Positions 54,052 to 62,503 of a DNA stretch of 64,000 nucleotides are shown piece by piece. The first letter of the stretch is position 1; the number at the start of each line of letters is the position of its first letter. Source of the DNA: Saccharopolyspora soli (GTDB taxonomy: Bacteria; Actinomycetota; Actinomycetes; Mycobacteriales; Pseudonocardiaceae); NCBI RefSeq assembly GCF_022678645.1, contig NZ_JALBWV010000016.1, positions 87,915-151,914 on the forward strand, written 5' to 3'. A model generated the notes under the pieces. It did not search any database. It was not told the origin of the DNA and was given only the letters and a program-made list of their open reading frames with translations. The position numbers and the translations under genes are program-made.

Positions 54052-55560
54052 ATGAGTTTGCGAACCATCACACCCAAGCGCTCCGCGGCAGCCCTTGCCG
54101 CGACCTGCGCGGTCGCGTTGTGCACCGCCATCCCGGCTACCGCAGCGCCTCCCGATCTCGGTTCGAAGATCAACGGCGACGCCGTCAACCGTCACCTGAT
54201 CGCGTTGCAGCGGATCGCCGACCAGAACGCCGGGAACCGCGCATCCGGGTTGCCGGGCTACGAGGCGAGCGTCGACTACGTCGTCGGCAAGCTGCGCGGC
54301 GCGGGCTTCGACGTCACCACACCGGAATTCACCTACCAGGCTTACTACTTGGATTCGTTCAGCCTGGCGGTGGCCGGTCAGCCGACCGAGGGCGATGTCC
54401 TGGAGTACTCCCCGGCCACCCCGCCGGGCGGCCTCACCGCACCGCTGGCGGTCGCCCCGGTCGACGACACGCCGGGTTGCGAGGCCACCGACTACGACGG
54501 CACGAACCTCACCGGAACGGTCGTGCTGGTCCAGCGCGGCTCGTGCACGTTCGCCGACAAGCAGCGGGTGGCGGCCGACCTCGGTGCGGCTGGCGTGATC
54601 ATCTACAACAACGTGGACGGTCCGCTCAACGGCACGCTCGGCGACCCCGAAGCCGCGCGGATTCCCAGCGCCGGGGTCACCAAGCAGGTCGGCGAGGCGC
54701 TGGCCGGGCAGGCGGGTGCCGAGGTGAAGCTGGACATCCAGGCCCGGCTGGAGACCGTCACCACCCGCAACGTCGTCGCGCAGACCCGAACCGGCCGCCC
54801 CGACAACGTCGTGATGGCAGGCGCGCACCTGGACAGCGTTCCCGAAGGCGCTGGCATCAACGACAACGGCTCCGGTAGCGCGGGCCTGCTGGAGACGGCG
54901 CTGCGGATGGGCGGGAGCCCGGCGGTCAACAACGCGGTGCGCTTCGCCTTCTGGGGTGCGGAGGAGTCCGGTCTGGTCGGGTCGACGAAGTACGTGCAGA
55001 GCCTGACCTTCGAGCAGCAGCTCGACATCGCCCTGTACCTGAACTTCGACATGATCGGCTCGCCGAACGCGGGCTACTTCGCCTACGACGGTGACGACTC
55101 CGACGGTGTCGGCGCCGGGCCGGGCCCGCAGGGTTCGGCGCAGATCGAGCAGGACTTCGTCGCCGCGATGGCCGCGCAGGGCGTCGCCGTCGAGGGTGAC
55201 GACTTCGACGGCCGATCGGACTACGGCGAGTTCATCGCGGTCGGCATCCCCTCTGGCGGGCTGAACACCGGTGCCGAGGTCGTCAAGACCGACGCGCAGG
55301 TGGCGAAGTGGGGCGGCACCGCGGGCATCGCCTTCGACCCGAACTACCACACGGCTGGCGACAACCTGGCCAATGTGGACCGGGTCGCCCTGGAGCGGAA
55401 CGCGAAGGCTCTGGCAACAGTCGTCGAGGGCTACTCGCAGAGCACCGAAGGTGTGAACGGGATCCAAAGCCGCGAGGAGCGCGCCCAGCAGCGACCCGCG
55501 CAGGGCGCGTTGATGGCGCACCGCCTCGACGCGGCCAACGGGCACCTCAACCGCGCCTGA
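54052..55560 (+). CDS. Secreted M28 zinc aminopeptidase with PA domain
   Basis: A 502-residue exported peptidase of the Streptomyces griseus aminopeptidase S/Y type. Signal peptide to about residue 34 (ATAAP). A PA insert is visible around residues 115-215 (VVLVQRGSCTFADKQRVAADLGAAGVIIYNN). The M28 core carries the metal ligands: AGAHLDSVPEGAGINDNGSG near residue 260 (His, Asp), FWGAEESGLVGS near 303 (catalytic and metal Glu), NFDMIGSP near 332 (Asp) and NYHTAGDN near 433 (His). ATG at 54052 with a GGGGAG SD. Probably releases N-terminal amino acids from peptides outside the cell. Confidence 0.92.
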   Translation: MSLRTITPKRSAAALAATCAVALCTAIPATAAPPDLGSKINGDAVNRHLIALQRIADQNAGNRASGLPGYEASVDYVVGKLRGAGFDVTTPEFTYQAYYLDSFSLAVAGQPTEGDVLEYSPATPPGGLTAPLAVAPVDDTPGCEATDYDGTNLTGTVVLVQRGSCTFADKQRVAADLGAAGVIIYNNVDGPLNGTLGDPEAARIPSAGVTKQVGEALAGQAGAEVKLDIQARLETVTTRNVVAQTRTGRPDNVVMAGAHLDSVPEGAGINDNGSGSAGLLETALRMGGSPAVNNAVRFAFWGAEESGLVGSTKYVQSLTFEQQLDIALYLNFDMIGSPNAGYFAYDGDDSDGVGAGPGPQGSAQIEQDFVAAMAAQGVAVEGDDFDGRSDYGEFIAVGIPSGGLNTGAEVVKTDAQVAKWGGTAGIAFDPNYHTAGDNLANVDRVALERNAKALATVVEGYSQSTEGVNGIQSREERAQQRPAQGALMAHRLDAANGHLNRA

Positions 55561-55622
55561 TGCCCGAGGTGGTGGGCACCTCGGGGAAAGGTGCCCGCCA
55601 CCGGCGAATGTGAGGAGACGTC

Positions 55623-56783
55623 GTGAAGCGTGCTGTTCTCGCCGTCGCGGCCGTGGCCGCCGCACTGGTGACACCGACTGCGTCGGCGACCGAGCCGGTG
55701 CGCTTCGCGACGTTCAACGCGTCGCTGAACCGAGCCACCGAGGGCGAACTGCTCGCGGACCTGTCCACCCCGGACGATCCGCAGGCCCGCGAGGTGGCCG
55801 AGATCGTGCAGCGGGTGCGCCCGGATGTCCTGCTGCTCAACGAGTTCGACTACGTCGAGGGCGGCGCGGCGGTCGATGCCTTCCGCGTCAACTACCTCGC
55901 GCGGGGCCAAAGCGGCGCCGACCCGATCGAGTATCCGCACGCCTACAGCGCACCCGTGAACACCGGCGTGCCATCCGGGATGGACCTCGACAACGACGGC
56001 ACCATCGGGGGCGGCAACGACGCCTACGGCTTCGGTGCGTTCCCCGGCCAGTACGGCATGGTGGTGCTGTCGAAGTACCCGATCGGCCAAGTCCGCACGT
56101 TCCAGCTGTTCCGCTGGGCCGACCTGCCGGGCGCGCGCTTGCCGGACGATCCGGCGACGCCGCAGCCCGCGGACTGGTACTCGCCGGACGAACTGCGGTC
56201 CCTGCGGTTGTCCTCGAAGTCGCACTGGGACCTGCCGATCGACGTCGACGGCCGCACCGTGCACTTCCTGACCTCGCACCCGACACCGCCGACCTTCGAC
56301 GGCGCCGAGGACCGCAACGGGCTGCGCAACCAGGACGAAATCCGCTTCTGGGCGGACTACGTCACGCCGGGCCGCAGCGCGTACACCTACGACGACGCGG
56401 GCAACTCCGGCGGCCTCGCGCCGGGTGCCCGGTTCGTGATCGCAGGTGACCAGAACTCGGATCCGCTGGACGGCGACAGCACCGGTGCCCGCCAGATCCT
56501 GGGCGCGCCGCGCGTGCTCGATCCGTTGCCGGGCAGCGCCGGAGCGGTCGAGGCAAGCCGGACGCAGGGCGGTGCCAACGAGAACCACCGCGGCATCCCG
56601 TATTTCGACACCGCCGACTTCAACGACGAAGCGCCCGGCAACATCCGCGTCGACTACGTGCTGCCGTCGGCGCCGCTGATCCCGCTGCGCGCCGGTGTCT
56701 TCTGGCCGACCTCGGACGATGAGCTCGCCCGCCTGAATGACACCTCGGACCACCACCTCGTCTGGACCGATCTGCTGCTCTGA
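55623..56783 (+). CDS. Secreted endonuclease/exonuclease/phosphatase-family hydrolase
   Basis: A 386-residue exported EEP-fold protein. Signal peptide to about residue 23 (ASA). Active-site blocks are FATFNASLNR near residue 28, VLLLNEFDYVEGG near 76 (metal Glu), FLTSHPTPPTF near 220, VIAGDQNSDPLDGDS near 278 (Asp/Asn pair), RVDYVLPS near 343 and DHHLVWTDL near the C-terminus (general-base His). Family members cleave DNA or phosphoesters; this subgroup is often annotated as extracellular phosphatase. GTG at 55623 with a GAGGAG SD, 62 nt downstream of the peptidase, so probably co-expressed. Confidence 0.88.
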   Translation: MKRAVLAVAAVAAALVTPTASATEPVRFATFNASLNRATEGELLADLSTPDDPQAREVAEIVQRVRPDVLLLNEFDYVEGGAAVDAFRVNYLARGQSGADPIEYPHAYSAPVNTGVPSGMDLDNDGTIGGGNDAYGFGAFPGQYGMVVLSKYPIGQVRTFQLFRWADLPGARLPDDPATPQPADWYSPDELRSLRLSSKSHWDLPIDVDGRTVHFLTSHPTPPTFDGAEDRNGLRNQDEIRFWADYVTPGRSAYTYDDAGNSGGLAPGARFVIAGDQNSDPLDGDSTGARQILGAPRVLDPLPGSAGAVEASRTQGGANENHRGIPYFDTADFNDEAPGNIRVDYVLPSAPLIPLRAGVFWPTSDDELARLNDTSDHHLVWTDLLL

Positions 56784-56797
56784 ACCGCGGAAGCCGC

Positions 56798-56815
56798 CAG
56801 TCGCGGGCCCGACTG
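56798..56815 (+). terminator. Short hairpin after the EEP hydrolase
   Basis: CAGTCG (56798-56803) and CGACTG (56810-56815) flank CGGGCC, 15 nt past the stop. The remaining gap to 57339 has no gene I can support; near 57230-57260 there is an imperfect GGTACCGATC/TGGTACGG repeat that could be an operator for the downstream TetR pair. Confidence 0.45.
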
Positions 56816-57339
56816 ACGCCCGGCATCCGGTCAGCGCCAAGGTCGCGACGGGTTTCGCGGCCCCGATCGGCACGTGCGGCAGCGCGAAGTCCCGGCGTCG
56901 GCAAGCGCAGGAATTGGCTTCGTCAATTCTCCTCATCAGACCAGGCGAACAAGAACGGCCACCCGTTGAAACGGGACAACGCAGATCCGGACCTTTTCCG
57001 GAATCTGGTTGAAATGAACCGTAGGTCGCAAATCGGCGCCCTGGCTCGCGTTGCCGGGTTGGCGCAGGAGATGTCGAAGAATCGTGACCGGCGCGAGCCG
57101 TAGAACTGCCGATTTCGCGCGAAATCGCCTGATCTTCAGGTCCTCGGCAACCTGTGGTCAGGCGCATCGCGCCCCTGCATCGGCGGCGGGAAATCGAATT
57201 CCAGTGATCTCTGACTCCTATCGCATGATGATGGGTACCGATCTGTTTCCATCTGCTGGTACGGTGCATGGGAGGTCGACGCGGGAGATCGGTCCACCTG
57301 GTGGCAGGCGGTCCGGGAAATGGTCTTGAGGAGGGCGTC

Positions 57340-58200
57340 ATGCCGGATATTTCGCACGTCAGTGCACCTACCGAGTTCCTGGAGGTGAAGGGTGTTCGCT
57401 ATGCCTACCGGCGGTTCGGAAAGGGCAGCGGAACACCCCTGATCTTCCTGCAGCACTTCCGGGGCGGCATGGATCACTGGGATCCGCTGGTGACCGACGG
57501 ACTCGCCGCGAACCGGACGGTGATCCTGTTCAACAACGCGGGCGTGGCGAGTTCCAGCGGCGAGACGCCGGGGACCGCCGAGGAGTTGGCCGACAACGTC
57601 GCCGAGTTCGTCACGGCGATGAACCTGCCGCGGGTGGACGTGCTGGGCTTCTCGCTCGGCGGGTACGTGGCGCAGGAATTCGCGCTGCGCCACGGCGAAC
57701 TGCTCCGCCGACTCGTCCTGGTGGGAACGCAGCCGCGCGGCGGTGACGCGGAGGGTCGGCACCCCGATGCCCTGGCGGTCGCGACCAGGAACGAGGTGTC
57801 CACGCTGGAGGACTTCCTCTTCCTGTTCTTCGCGCCGTCGGAGACGAGCCAGGCAGCAGGGGAGGCGTTCTGGAAGCGGCGGCACCAGCGCACCGCTGAG
57901 GTCGACCCGCCCGTCTCCGAGCAGACCACGAGAGCGCACATCGCAGCCCTCGTCGACTGGCGTGAGGCGCGCGGGCAGCGGTTCGCCGAGCTCCAGCGGA
58001 TCACCCAACCGACGCTCGTGGTCAACGGAAGACGCGACATCATGGTGCCGACCATCAATTCCTACCACTTGGCGCAACACATTCCTCGTGCGCAGCTGAT
58101 CGTGCACCCGGATGCCGGGCACGGTTCGCTGTTCCAGTACCCGGAGCTGTTCGTCAGCCACGTCTCCCGTTTCCTGGACGCCGAACCGGCCTTCAGCTGA
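57340..58200 (+). CDS. Alpha/beta hydrolase
   Basis: A 286-residue cytoplasmic alpha/beta hydrolase. The oxyanion/HG segment is LIFLQHFRGG near residue 35, the nucleophile elbow GFSLGGYV near residue 109, the acid in VNGRRDIMVP near 230 and the His in DAGHGSLFQ near 259, so the triad is complete. It resembles non-haem chloroperoxidase and ester hydrolase relatives. The ATG at 57340 has GGAGGG 5 nt upstream. The TetR gene starts 23 nt after its stop; such pairs usually mean local control by the hydrolase substrate or product. Confidence 0.87.
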   Translation: MPDISHVSAPTEFLEVKGVRYAYRRFGKGSGTPLIFLQHFRGGMDHWDPLVTDGLAANRTVILFNNAGVASSSGETPGTAEELADNVAEFVTAMNLPRVDVLGFSLGGYVAQEFALRHGELLRRLVLVGTQPRGGDAEGRHPDALAVATRNEVSTLEDFLFLFFAPSETSQAAGEAFWKRRHQRTAEVDPPVSEQTTRAHIAALVDWREARGQRFAELQRITQPTLVVNGRRDIMVPTINSYHLAQHIPRAQLIVHPDAGHGSLFQYPELFVSHVSRFLDAEPAFS

Positions 58201-58223
58201 GCTGTGCAACGGAAGGGAACACC

Positions 58224-58820
58224 GTGACGCCCGAGGGCAACCCCAGTCGTGCCCGCCTGCTGCAGACCGCGGCAGACCTCTTCTACCGGGAAGGAATCGG
58301 CGCGGTCGGCGTGGACCAGTTGTGCCGGAAGGCGGGCGTGTCGAAGCGATCGATGTACCAGCTGTTCGCGTCGAAGGACGACCTCGTCGTCGCCAGCCTG
58401 GAGGAGTACGCGCAGCGGTACCTCCAGTTGTACTTCCCGGAAGATTCGCACGGCGCGTCGCCGAGAACGCTCCTCATCCGCGTCTTCCAACAGCTGGAGA
58501 AGAACTCGACGAATGAGAGATACGCGGGCTGCCCGTACGTCAGCACGGCAGCGGAGTTGCACGATCCCCAGCGCATGCCGAGCCAGGTCGCCACGCGCCT
58601 CAAGAAGGAGTTCACCAACCGCTTTCGGCACCTGGCCGAACTCGGCGGCGCAGCGGATCCGGAAACGTTGGCCGAGCAGCTCACGTTGCTCTTCGACGGA
58701 GCCGTCATCCGCTCGGCCGGATACGGCGAGAAGCTGGCCGGACTGTGCGCCACGACGGCGGAAGTCCTCCTCGACGCCCAAGGGATGACCGACGACAGTC
58801 CCGCCGACGGCCGGTCGTGA
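58224..58820 (+). CDS. TetR-family transcriptional regulator
   Basis: A 198-residue regulator. The N-terminal HTH spans about residues 8-52: RARLLQTAADLFYREGIGAVGVDQLCRKAGVSKRSMYQLFASKDDLV. The C-terminal all-helical ligand domain contains RYAGCPYVSTAAEL near residue 98, typical of the TetR_C group found beside small oxidoreductases and hydrolases. GTG start at 58224. It is likely to control the upstream hydrolase and possibly the downstream thioesterase. Confidence 0.9.
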   Translation: MTPEGNPSRARLLQTAADLFYREGIGAVGVDQLCRKAGVSKRSMYQLFASKDDLVVASLEEYAQRYLQLYFPEDSHGASPRTLLIRVFQQLEKNSTNERYAGCPYVSTAAELHDPQRMPSQVATRLKKEFTNRFRHLAELGGAADPETLAEQLTLLFDGAVIRSAGYGEKLAGLCATTAEVLLDAQGMTDDSPADGRS

Positions 58821-58911
58821 TCCCTTGCACGGCCAATGGTCCAGTTGAACACCCGTCGGCAGAGGTTTTCTCCGACAAAGAGCGCACATAATGCGCGGAG
58901 AGCGGATTGAA

Positions 58912-59343
58912 ATGAGTACCTTCAGCGTGCAACTGACCGTGCGCCAGTACGAGACGGACTTCAACGGGCACGTGAACCACGTGGTCTACTTCGACTGGGC
59001 CGACCACGCCAGGATCGAATACCTGCGTCGTGCGGGGCTAGTGGTCGAGACCTTCCTGGCGAACAAGACAGCACCGGTCATCCTGCAGGCCGAAATTCGC
59101 TACCTCCGCGAACTGCGAGCGGGCGAGGACGTGACGGTGACCTGCGAACCGAGCTACGGCGAGGGAAAGACCTTCACCATGCACCACGGCTTCATCCGCA
59201 ACGACGGCACAGTAGCGGCGGAACTCCAGCAGGTCATGGGAATCCTCGACCACCCAACCCGACGCCTAGTCCCCAACCCCCACCAAGTCCTCCGAGCACT
59301 AGCCACCCAACCCGACCTCCTCGAACCAACCAAAACCCCCTGA
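58912..59343 (+). CDS. Hotdog-fold acyl-CoA thioesterase (4-hydroxybenzoyl-CoA thioesterase-like)
   Basis: A 143-residue single hotdog domain. YETDFNGHVNHVVYFDWADHARIEYLRRAG near residue 12 is the catalytic Asp-containing helix entry of the 4HBT/YbgC group, followed by IRYLRELRAGEDVTVT. The ATG at 58912 has a GGAGAG SD; an in-frame ATG at 58891 is the alternative. The last 25 codons use a run of C- and A-rich codons (proline and threonine), unlike the body of the gene. Probably hydrolyses an aromatic or short-chain acyl-CoA. Confidence 0.85.
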   Translation: MSTFSVQLTVRQYETDFNGHVNHVVYFDWADHARIEYLRRAGLVVETFLANKTAPVILQAEIRYLRELRAGEDVTVTCEPSYGEGKTFTMHHGFIRNDGTVAAELQQVMGILDHPTRRLVPNPHQVLRALATQPDLLEPTKTP

Positions 59344-59414
59344 CCCGACCACCGTGTCCCTTCCACATCGGCGAAAACCGCTGCGCGAGCGAACCAGAAA
59401 CATTGTCCTCGTTG

Positions 59415-59444
59415 TTGACATAGTTCGGCGAGGCGCTCTAACTT
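59415..59444 (+). promoter_or_regulatory. Promoter with overlapping palindromes before the HTH gene
   Basis: TTGACA (59415-59420), an 18-nt spacer and TAACTT (59439-59444) form a good sigma-70-type promoter. TTGTTGACA (59412-59420) is repeated inverted as TGTCAACAA (59445-59453). CTCTAAC (59436-59442) is mirrored by GTTAGAG (59464-59470). Both palindromes straddle the promoter, as expected for autoregulation. Confidence 0.6.
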
Positions 59445-59477
59445 TGTCAACAAAGGAGACAACGTTAGAGGGGTGCG

Positions 59478-59528
59478 GTGGAGCTGTTCAGCGTCGACGA
59501 GGCGTGTGGTCAGACGGTGCTGTCATGA
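59478..59528 (+). CDS. Possible 16-residue leader peptide
   Basis: GTG at 59478 with AGGGG 5 nt upstream opens a 16-codon frame (VELFSVDEACGQTVLS) whose TGA overlaps the ATG of the HTH gene (ATGA). It would couple translation of the HTH gene, which has no SD of its own at that ATG. Very short, so evidence is only the SD and the overlap. Confidence 0.3.
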   Translation: MELFSVDEACGQTVLS

Positions 59529-59911
59529 GGGGGCCAGTGCAGTACCTCGGGGCGTCCGGCCTAGCCGGGCGTCTCGGTGTGTCTCGCTCGGCGGTCACCA
59601 AGTGGCGAGAACGCTATGGACCGGACTCCGCTCATCCGTTTCCCGTGCCGGACGTCGAAGTCGACGGCGTGCCGGGTTGGCGGCCGACACGTGTCTCCGA
59701 AGTGGAGTACTGGCGTGCGGGGCTACCAGGTCGGGGAGCTGGCGGAGGCCGACCACCGGCCGCGGAACGCGAGTACTTGCGGGTGGCCGAGTCGCGTGGT
59801 GTGAGCCGGGACGAGGCGAGGCGGCTGGCTGACGCCGTGGTCGCCGAACACCCGGAGATGAGCCAACCGGAAATCTATGCCTGGTTGGTGGCTCTGTGGC
59901 GCGAAGATTAG
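59525..59911 (+). CDS. Small phage/ICE-type helix-turn-helix protein
   Basis: A 128-residue protein. Residues 7-30 read YLGASGLAGRLGVSRSAVTKWRERY, an AlpA/excisionase-like HTH, followed by VDGVPGWRPTRVSEVEYWRAGLPGRG, a pattern typical of MerR-like regulators of integrated elements. The C-terminal part (YLRVAESRGVSRDEARRLADAVVAEHPEMSQPEIYAWLVALW) is helical. It has its own strong, palindrome-flanked promoter. A GTG at 59537 is an alternative start behind AGGGGG. No integrase or att site is visible nearby, so it may be an orphan of a lost element. Confidence 0.65.
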   Translation: MRGPVQYLGASGLAGRLGVSRSAVTKWRERYGPDSAHPFPVPDVEVDGVPGWRPTRVSEVEYWRAGLPGRGAGGGRPPAAEREYLRVAESRGVSRDEARRLADAVVAEHPEMSQPEIYAWLVALWRED

Positions 59912-59916
59912 TCGAT

Positions 59917-59936
59917 TTCCAGTCTTCTCCAGGACT
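59917..59936 (+). terminator. Short hairpin after the HTH gene
   Basis: CCAGTC and GACTGG flank TTCTCCAG just past the stop of the HTH gene. Weak stem, no clear T tract. Confidence 0.4.
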
Positions 59937-60043
59937 GGCGTCGGACCTCATCGCCGGGGCGTTCATCTCCATCCGAGGCAGCGGTCAGCGGGGCGGGGGC
60001 GAACCGCCCCGCGGGCTTGCGTCCGGACTCTCGGTGCGGCGGC

Positions 60044-60931
60044 TTACAGCCCCAGCCCGGGGGCGATCTCGCGCAGCGCGGGCAGCGGGTCCTCAGCGCG
60101 ATCGTCGCCGAGGACCTGGATCACCACGTGATCGGCGCCCGCGTCAAGATGCCGCCGCACGTGTGCGGCGATCGCCTCGGCGTCGCCGATCGCGACCATC
60201 TGCTCGGCCAGCTTGTCCGAGCCGCCGATGACCACGTCGGACTCGTCGAAGCCTTGCCGCAGCCAGGACTTCTGGTAGTTCGGCAGCTGCGAGTACATGT
60301 GCAAGTGCTGGTGCGCTCGGCGCAGCCCGGTCTCCCGGTCGGTGGTCAGCGCCACCGCTTGCTCGCTGACCACCCACTTGTCCGGCCCGAGCAGTTCCCG
60401 AGTGCGGGCGGTCTGCTCCGGGGTGACCAGGTAGGGGTGCGCGCCGTCGCCTGCGGTGCCGGACAGCTCGATCATCTTCGGCCCGAGCGCGGCCAGCAGC
60501 CGGGCGGGCCGCTGCGCACCGGGCTCGATCTGCTCCGGCATCTCGTCCATGCGGCGCAGGTATTCACGCATCGTGGCCAACGGCTTGGTGTAGGTGCCTG
60601 CGTTGTTCTCCACCAGCGGGGCGTGGCTGACGCCGAGGCCGAGCACGAACCGCCCGGGGTACAGCGCGCTGAGCGTGCGGGAGCCGGATTCGGCGGCGCT
60701 GGCGTCCCGGGAGTGGATGTTGGCGATGCCGGTGCCGACCACGAGCCGCTCCGTGGCGCCCAGCAGCGCGCTGGCCTGGGTTAGCGACTCCTTGCCGAAC
60801 GCCTCGCCGTAGAACAGCGAGCCGTAGCCGAGTTCCTCGATCTCGCGGGCGCGGGCGAGCACGTCGCGGATCGGCCAGCTGTCGCTGGACCACCACACGC
60901 CGATGCTTGAGCTGAAATTGATCTGAGCCAT
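60044..60931 (-). CDS. LLM-class F420-dependent oxidoreductase
   Basis: A 295-residue TIM-barrel of the luciferase-like monooxygenase superfamily. It starts INFSSSIGVWWSSDSWP, then AREIEELGYGSLFYGEAFG near residue 30, LVVGTGIANIHSRDASAAE near 65 and RFVLGLGVSHAPLVE near 95. The TIGR03620-like actinobacterial F420 subgroup has the same IxxIHSRD block. Cofactor preference for F420 is inferred from subgroup, not from a visible unique residue. Single gene, ATG at 60931. Confidence 0.85.
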   Translation of the reverse strand: MAQINFSSSIGVWWSSDSWPIRDVLARAREIEELGYGSLFYGEAFGKESLTQASALLGATERLVVGTGIANIHSRDASAAESGSRTLSALYPGRFVLGLGVSHAPLVENNAGTYTKPLATMREYLRRMDEMPEQIEPGAQRPARLLAALGPKMIELSGTAGDGAHPYLVTPEQTARTRELLGPDKWVVSEQAVALTTDRETGLRRAHQHLHMYSQLPNYQKSWLRQGFDESDVVIGGSDKLAEQMVAIGDAEAIAAHVRRHLDAGADHVVIQVLGDDRAEDPLPALREIAPGLGL

Positions 60932-60970
60932 GACGCCGATGCTATCCGCGCAGCTAGACGTTGGCGCTCG

Positions 60971-61057
60971 TTAGTCCATGCGATGACGCCACAGCAACAC
61001 CTCGTCCACTGTGACCTCAGTGGCCCCGTTCCGGCGTACCTGAGCCCAGCGACGCGA
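60971..61057 (-). pseudogene. Short coding remnant, unidentified
   Basis: The minus strand ending at 60971 reads RWAQVRRNGATEVTVDEVLLWRHRMD with coding-like codons, but an in-frame stop lies immediately upstream and no start exists. Looks like the last 28 residues of a lost gene. The rest of the 60932-61252 gap shows nothing I can support. Confidence 0.3.
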
Positions 61058-61252
61058 TCAGGCTGGTTCGCACGATGCTAGCGACGGGGGTGTGGGTTTG
61101 AGCTCCCTTGGTTGTCGCTGGTGCAGATCCGATGACCGGCAGTGTCGGTGAAGCAATGCTCGTCGGGCCCGTGAACGCCCACGATCGGACTCGCGGGGCA
61201 AGTCAGGGCGGCGCAGACTGACACCACACACGTCTCGCGGAAGGGCCACACC

Positions 61253-61912
61253 GTGACGACGGACGCTCATTTTCCGCCCGTGCAGGTGCTCGTCTTCAGT
61301 GCCGCGCTGCGTGCGGGGTCCATCAACACCCGGCTCGCCTCCCTCGCGGCTCGCCTGATCGCACACGCTGGTGCCGAGGTTGACATCGGCCACATGCACG
61401 ACTTCGACATGCCCCTGTACGACGGGGACGTTGAGGCCGCCGAGGGCCCGCCCCAGGGAGCGCTGGCCCTGCGCGACCGGATCCAACGCTGCGATGCCTT
61501 CGTCATCTCCTCCCCCGAGTACAACGGCTCCGTCCCCGGGGTACTCAAGAACGCCATTGACTGGGTATCCCGCATCACGCCGCAGCCGTTCAAGACCAAG
61601 CATGCGCTACTCGTCTCGGCCTCCCCCTCGCTGGTGGGCGGCAATCGCGGGCTGTGGGCGCTGAGAGTCCCACTGGAACACCTCGGAACACGGGTCTACC
61701 CCGACATGTTCAGCCTCGCCGGTGCCTACGAGGCATTCACCGAAGACGGGCAACTGGCCCAGCCCGGTCTACAGCAACGCCTGGCCGATACCGTCTCGGC
61801 CTTCGTCCATCTCGTGGAAGCCGACGTGCGGTACGTCTGCCTGCGGCGACGCTGGTACGAGTTCCCGGCCGAATATACGGAGGCGCCGGTCACCCATCGG
61901 GCCGAAGACTGA
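61253..61912 (+). CDS. NADPH-dependent FMN reductase-family protein
   Basis: A 219-residue flavodoxin-fold enzyme. VLVFSAALRAGSINTRLASLAARL near residue 10 is the FMN-phosphate loop, MHDFDMPLYDGD near 48, and ISSPEYNGSVPGVLKNAIDWVSR near 83 the isoalloxazine-contacting signature. LVSASPSLVGGNRGLW follows. The family reduces quinones, azo dyes or free FMN, or supplies FMNH2. GTG at 61253. Neighbouring LLM oxidoreductase is on the other strand, so a functional link is only possible. Confidence 0.87.
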   Translation: MTTDAHFPPVQVLVFSAALRAGSINTRLASLAARLIAHAGAEVDIGHMHDFDMPLYDGDVEAAEGPPQGALALRDRIQRCDAFVISSPEYNGSVPGVLKNAIDWVSRITPQPFKTKHALLVSASPSLVGGNRGLWALRVPLEHLGTRVYPDMFSLAGAYEAFTEDGQLAQPGLQQRLADTVSAFVHLVEADVRYVCLRRRWYEFPAEYTEAPVTHRAED

Positions 61913-62013
61913 ACGGCCTAATTCGACCGCCGACTACGACCACGACCGGAAAGCGTTGCGGTTCCAGCGGAATCCTGGGATGGAGCCGGTGCGACCCGCA
62001 CTTGTACAGGGCG

Positions 62014-62220
62014 TCACGGCTGTCCACCGGGCAGGCCGTTGGCGCCGCTGTAGTTGGAGCCGGAGTGGTCGGGGCTGCCGGTGCCCCCGTGGGAGCCCGA
62101 GTGGGCCGCCTGCAATGTCCCCACCGAGTCGATCGTGGCAGCCGAAGCGACGCCACCGATGCCCAGCGCGAGCGATGCGGCCAGGGCCAATCCGACGACT
62201 GCTCGTGAACTCGTGCGCAT
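62014..62220 (-). CDS. Small secreted hypothetical protein
   Basis: A 68-residue product. Signal peptide MRTSSRAVVGLALAASLALGIG..ASA, then a short Gly/Ser/His-rich mature part (HSGSHGGTGSPDHSGSNYSG). ATG at 62220 with a GGGGAA SD; an in-frame ATG at 62259 has none. The mature peptide of about 40 residues is low-complexity and could bind metal through its His residues. No family recognised. Confidence 0.6.
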   Translation of the reverse strand: MRTSSRAVVGLALAASLALGIGGVASAATIDSVGTLQAAHSGSHGGTGSPDHSGSNYSGANGLPGGQP

Positions 62221-62465
62221 TGGACTATTCCCCTGTCTTGGTAGTGGAATTGACGCCATCGAGAATGGCCCGCTGAGCGCACGTTCCGCTTCGACGCTAG
62301 CAACCAGTTGCGCCTACCGCGGGCTGCAGTTCCCGGATACCGGCTAGCTGCAACTGGCCTGGTCAATGCCCCGGTCGCGCTTCTCGCGTCGCTTCCTGGC
62401 AGGGCTGCATGCCGACGGTCCCGCAGCTGACCAGCGGCTTGTCAGTGGCATGTTGGTGATGCCTA

Positions 62466-62496
62466 GGCGGCGGGGCCTACCTCGGGCCCCGCCGCC
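62466..62496 (-). terminator. Terminator after the phospholipase C-like gene
   Basis: GGCGGCGGGGCC (62466-62477) pairs perfectly with GGCCCCGCCGCC (62485-62496), 7-nt loop, 7 nt past the minus-strand stop. No gene is visible in 62221-62465. Confidence 0.75.
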
Positions 62497-62503
62497 GCTC
62501 TGG

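Noticed and set aside
57051..57329. A 92-codon plus-strand frame in the gap before the alpha/beta hydrolase
   Set aside because: Codon bias does not fit a gene and it overlaps the probable promoter of the hydrolase-TetR pair.
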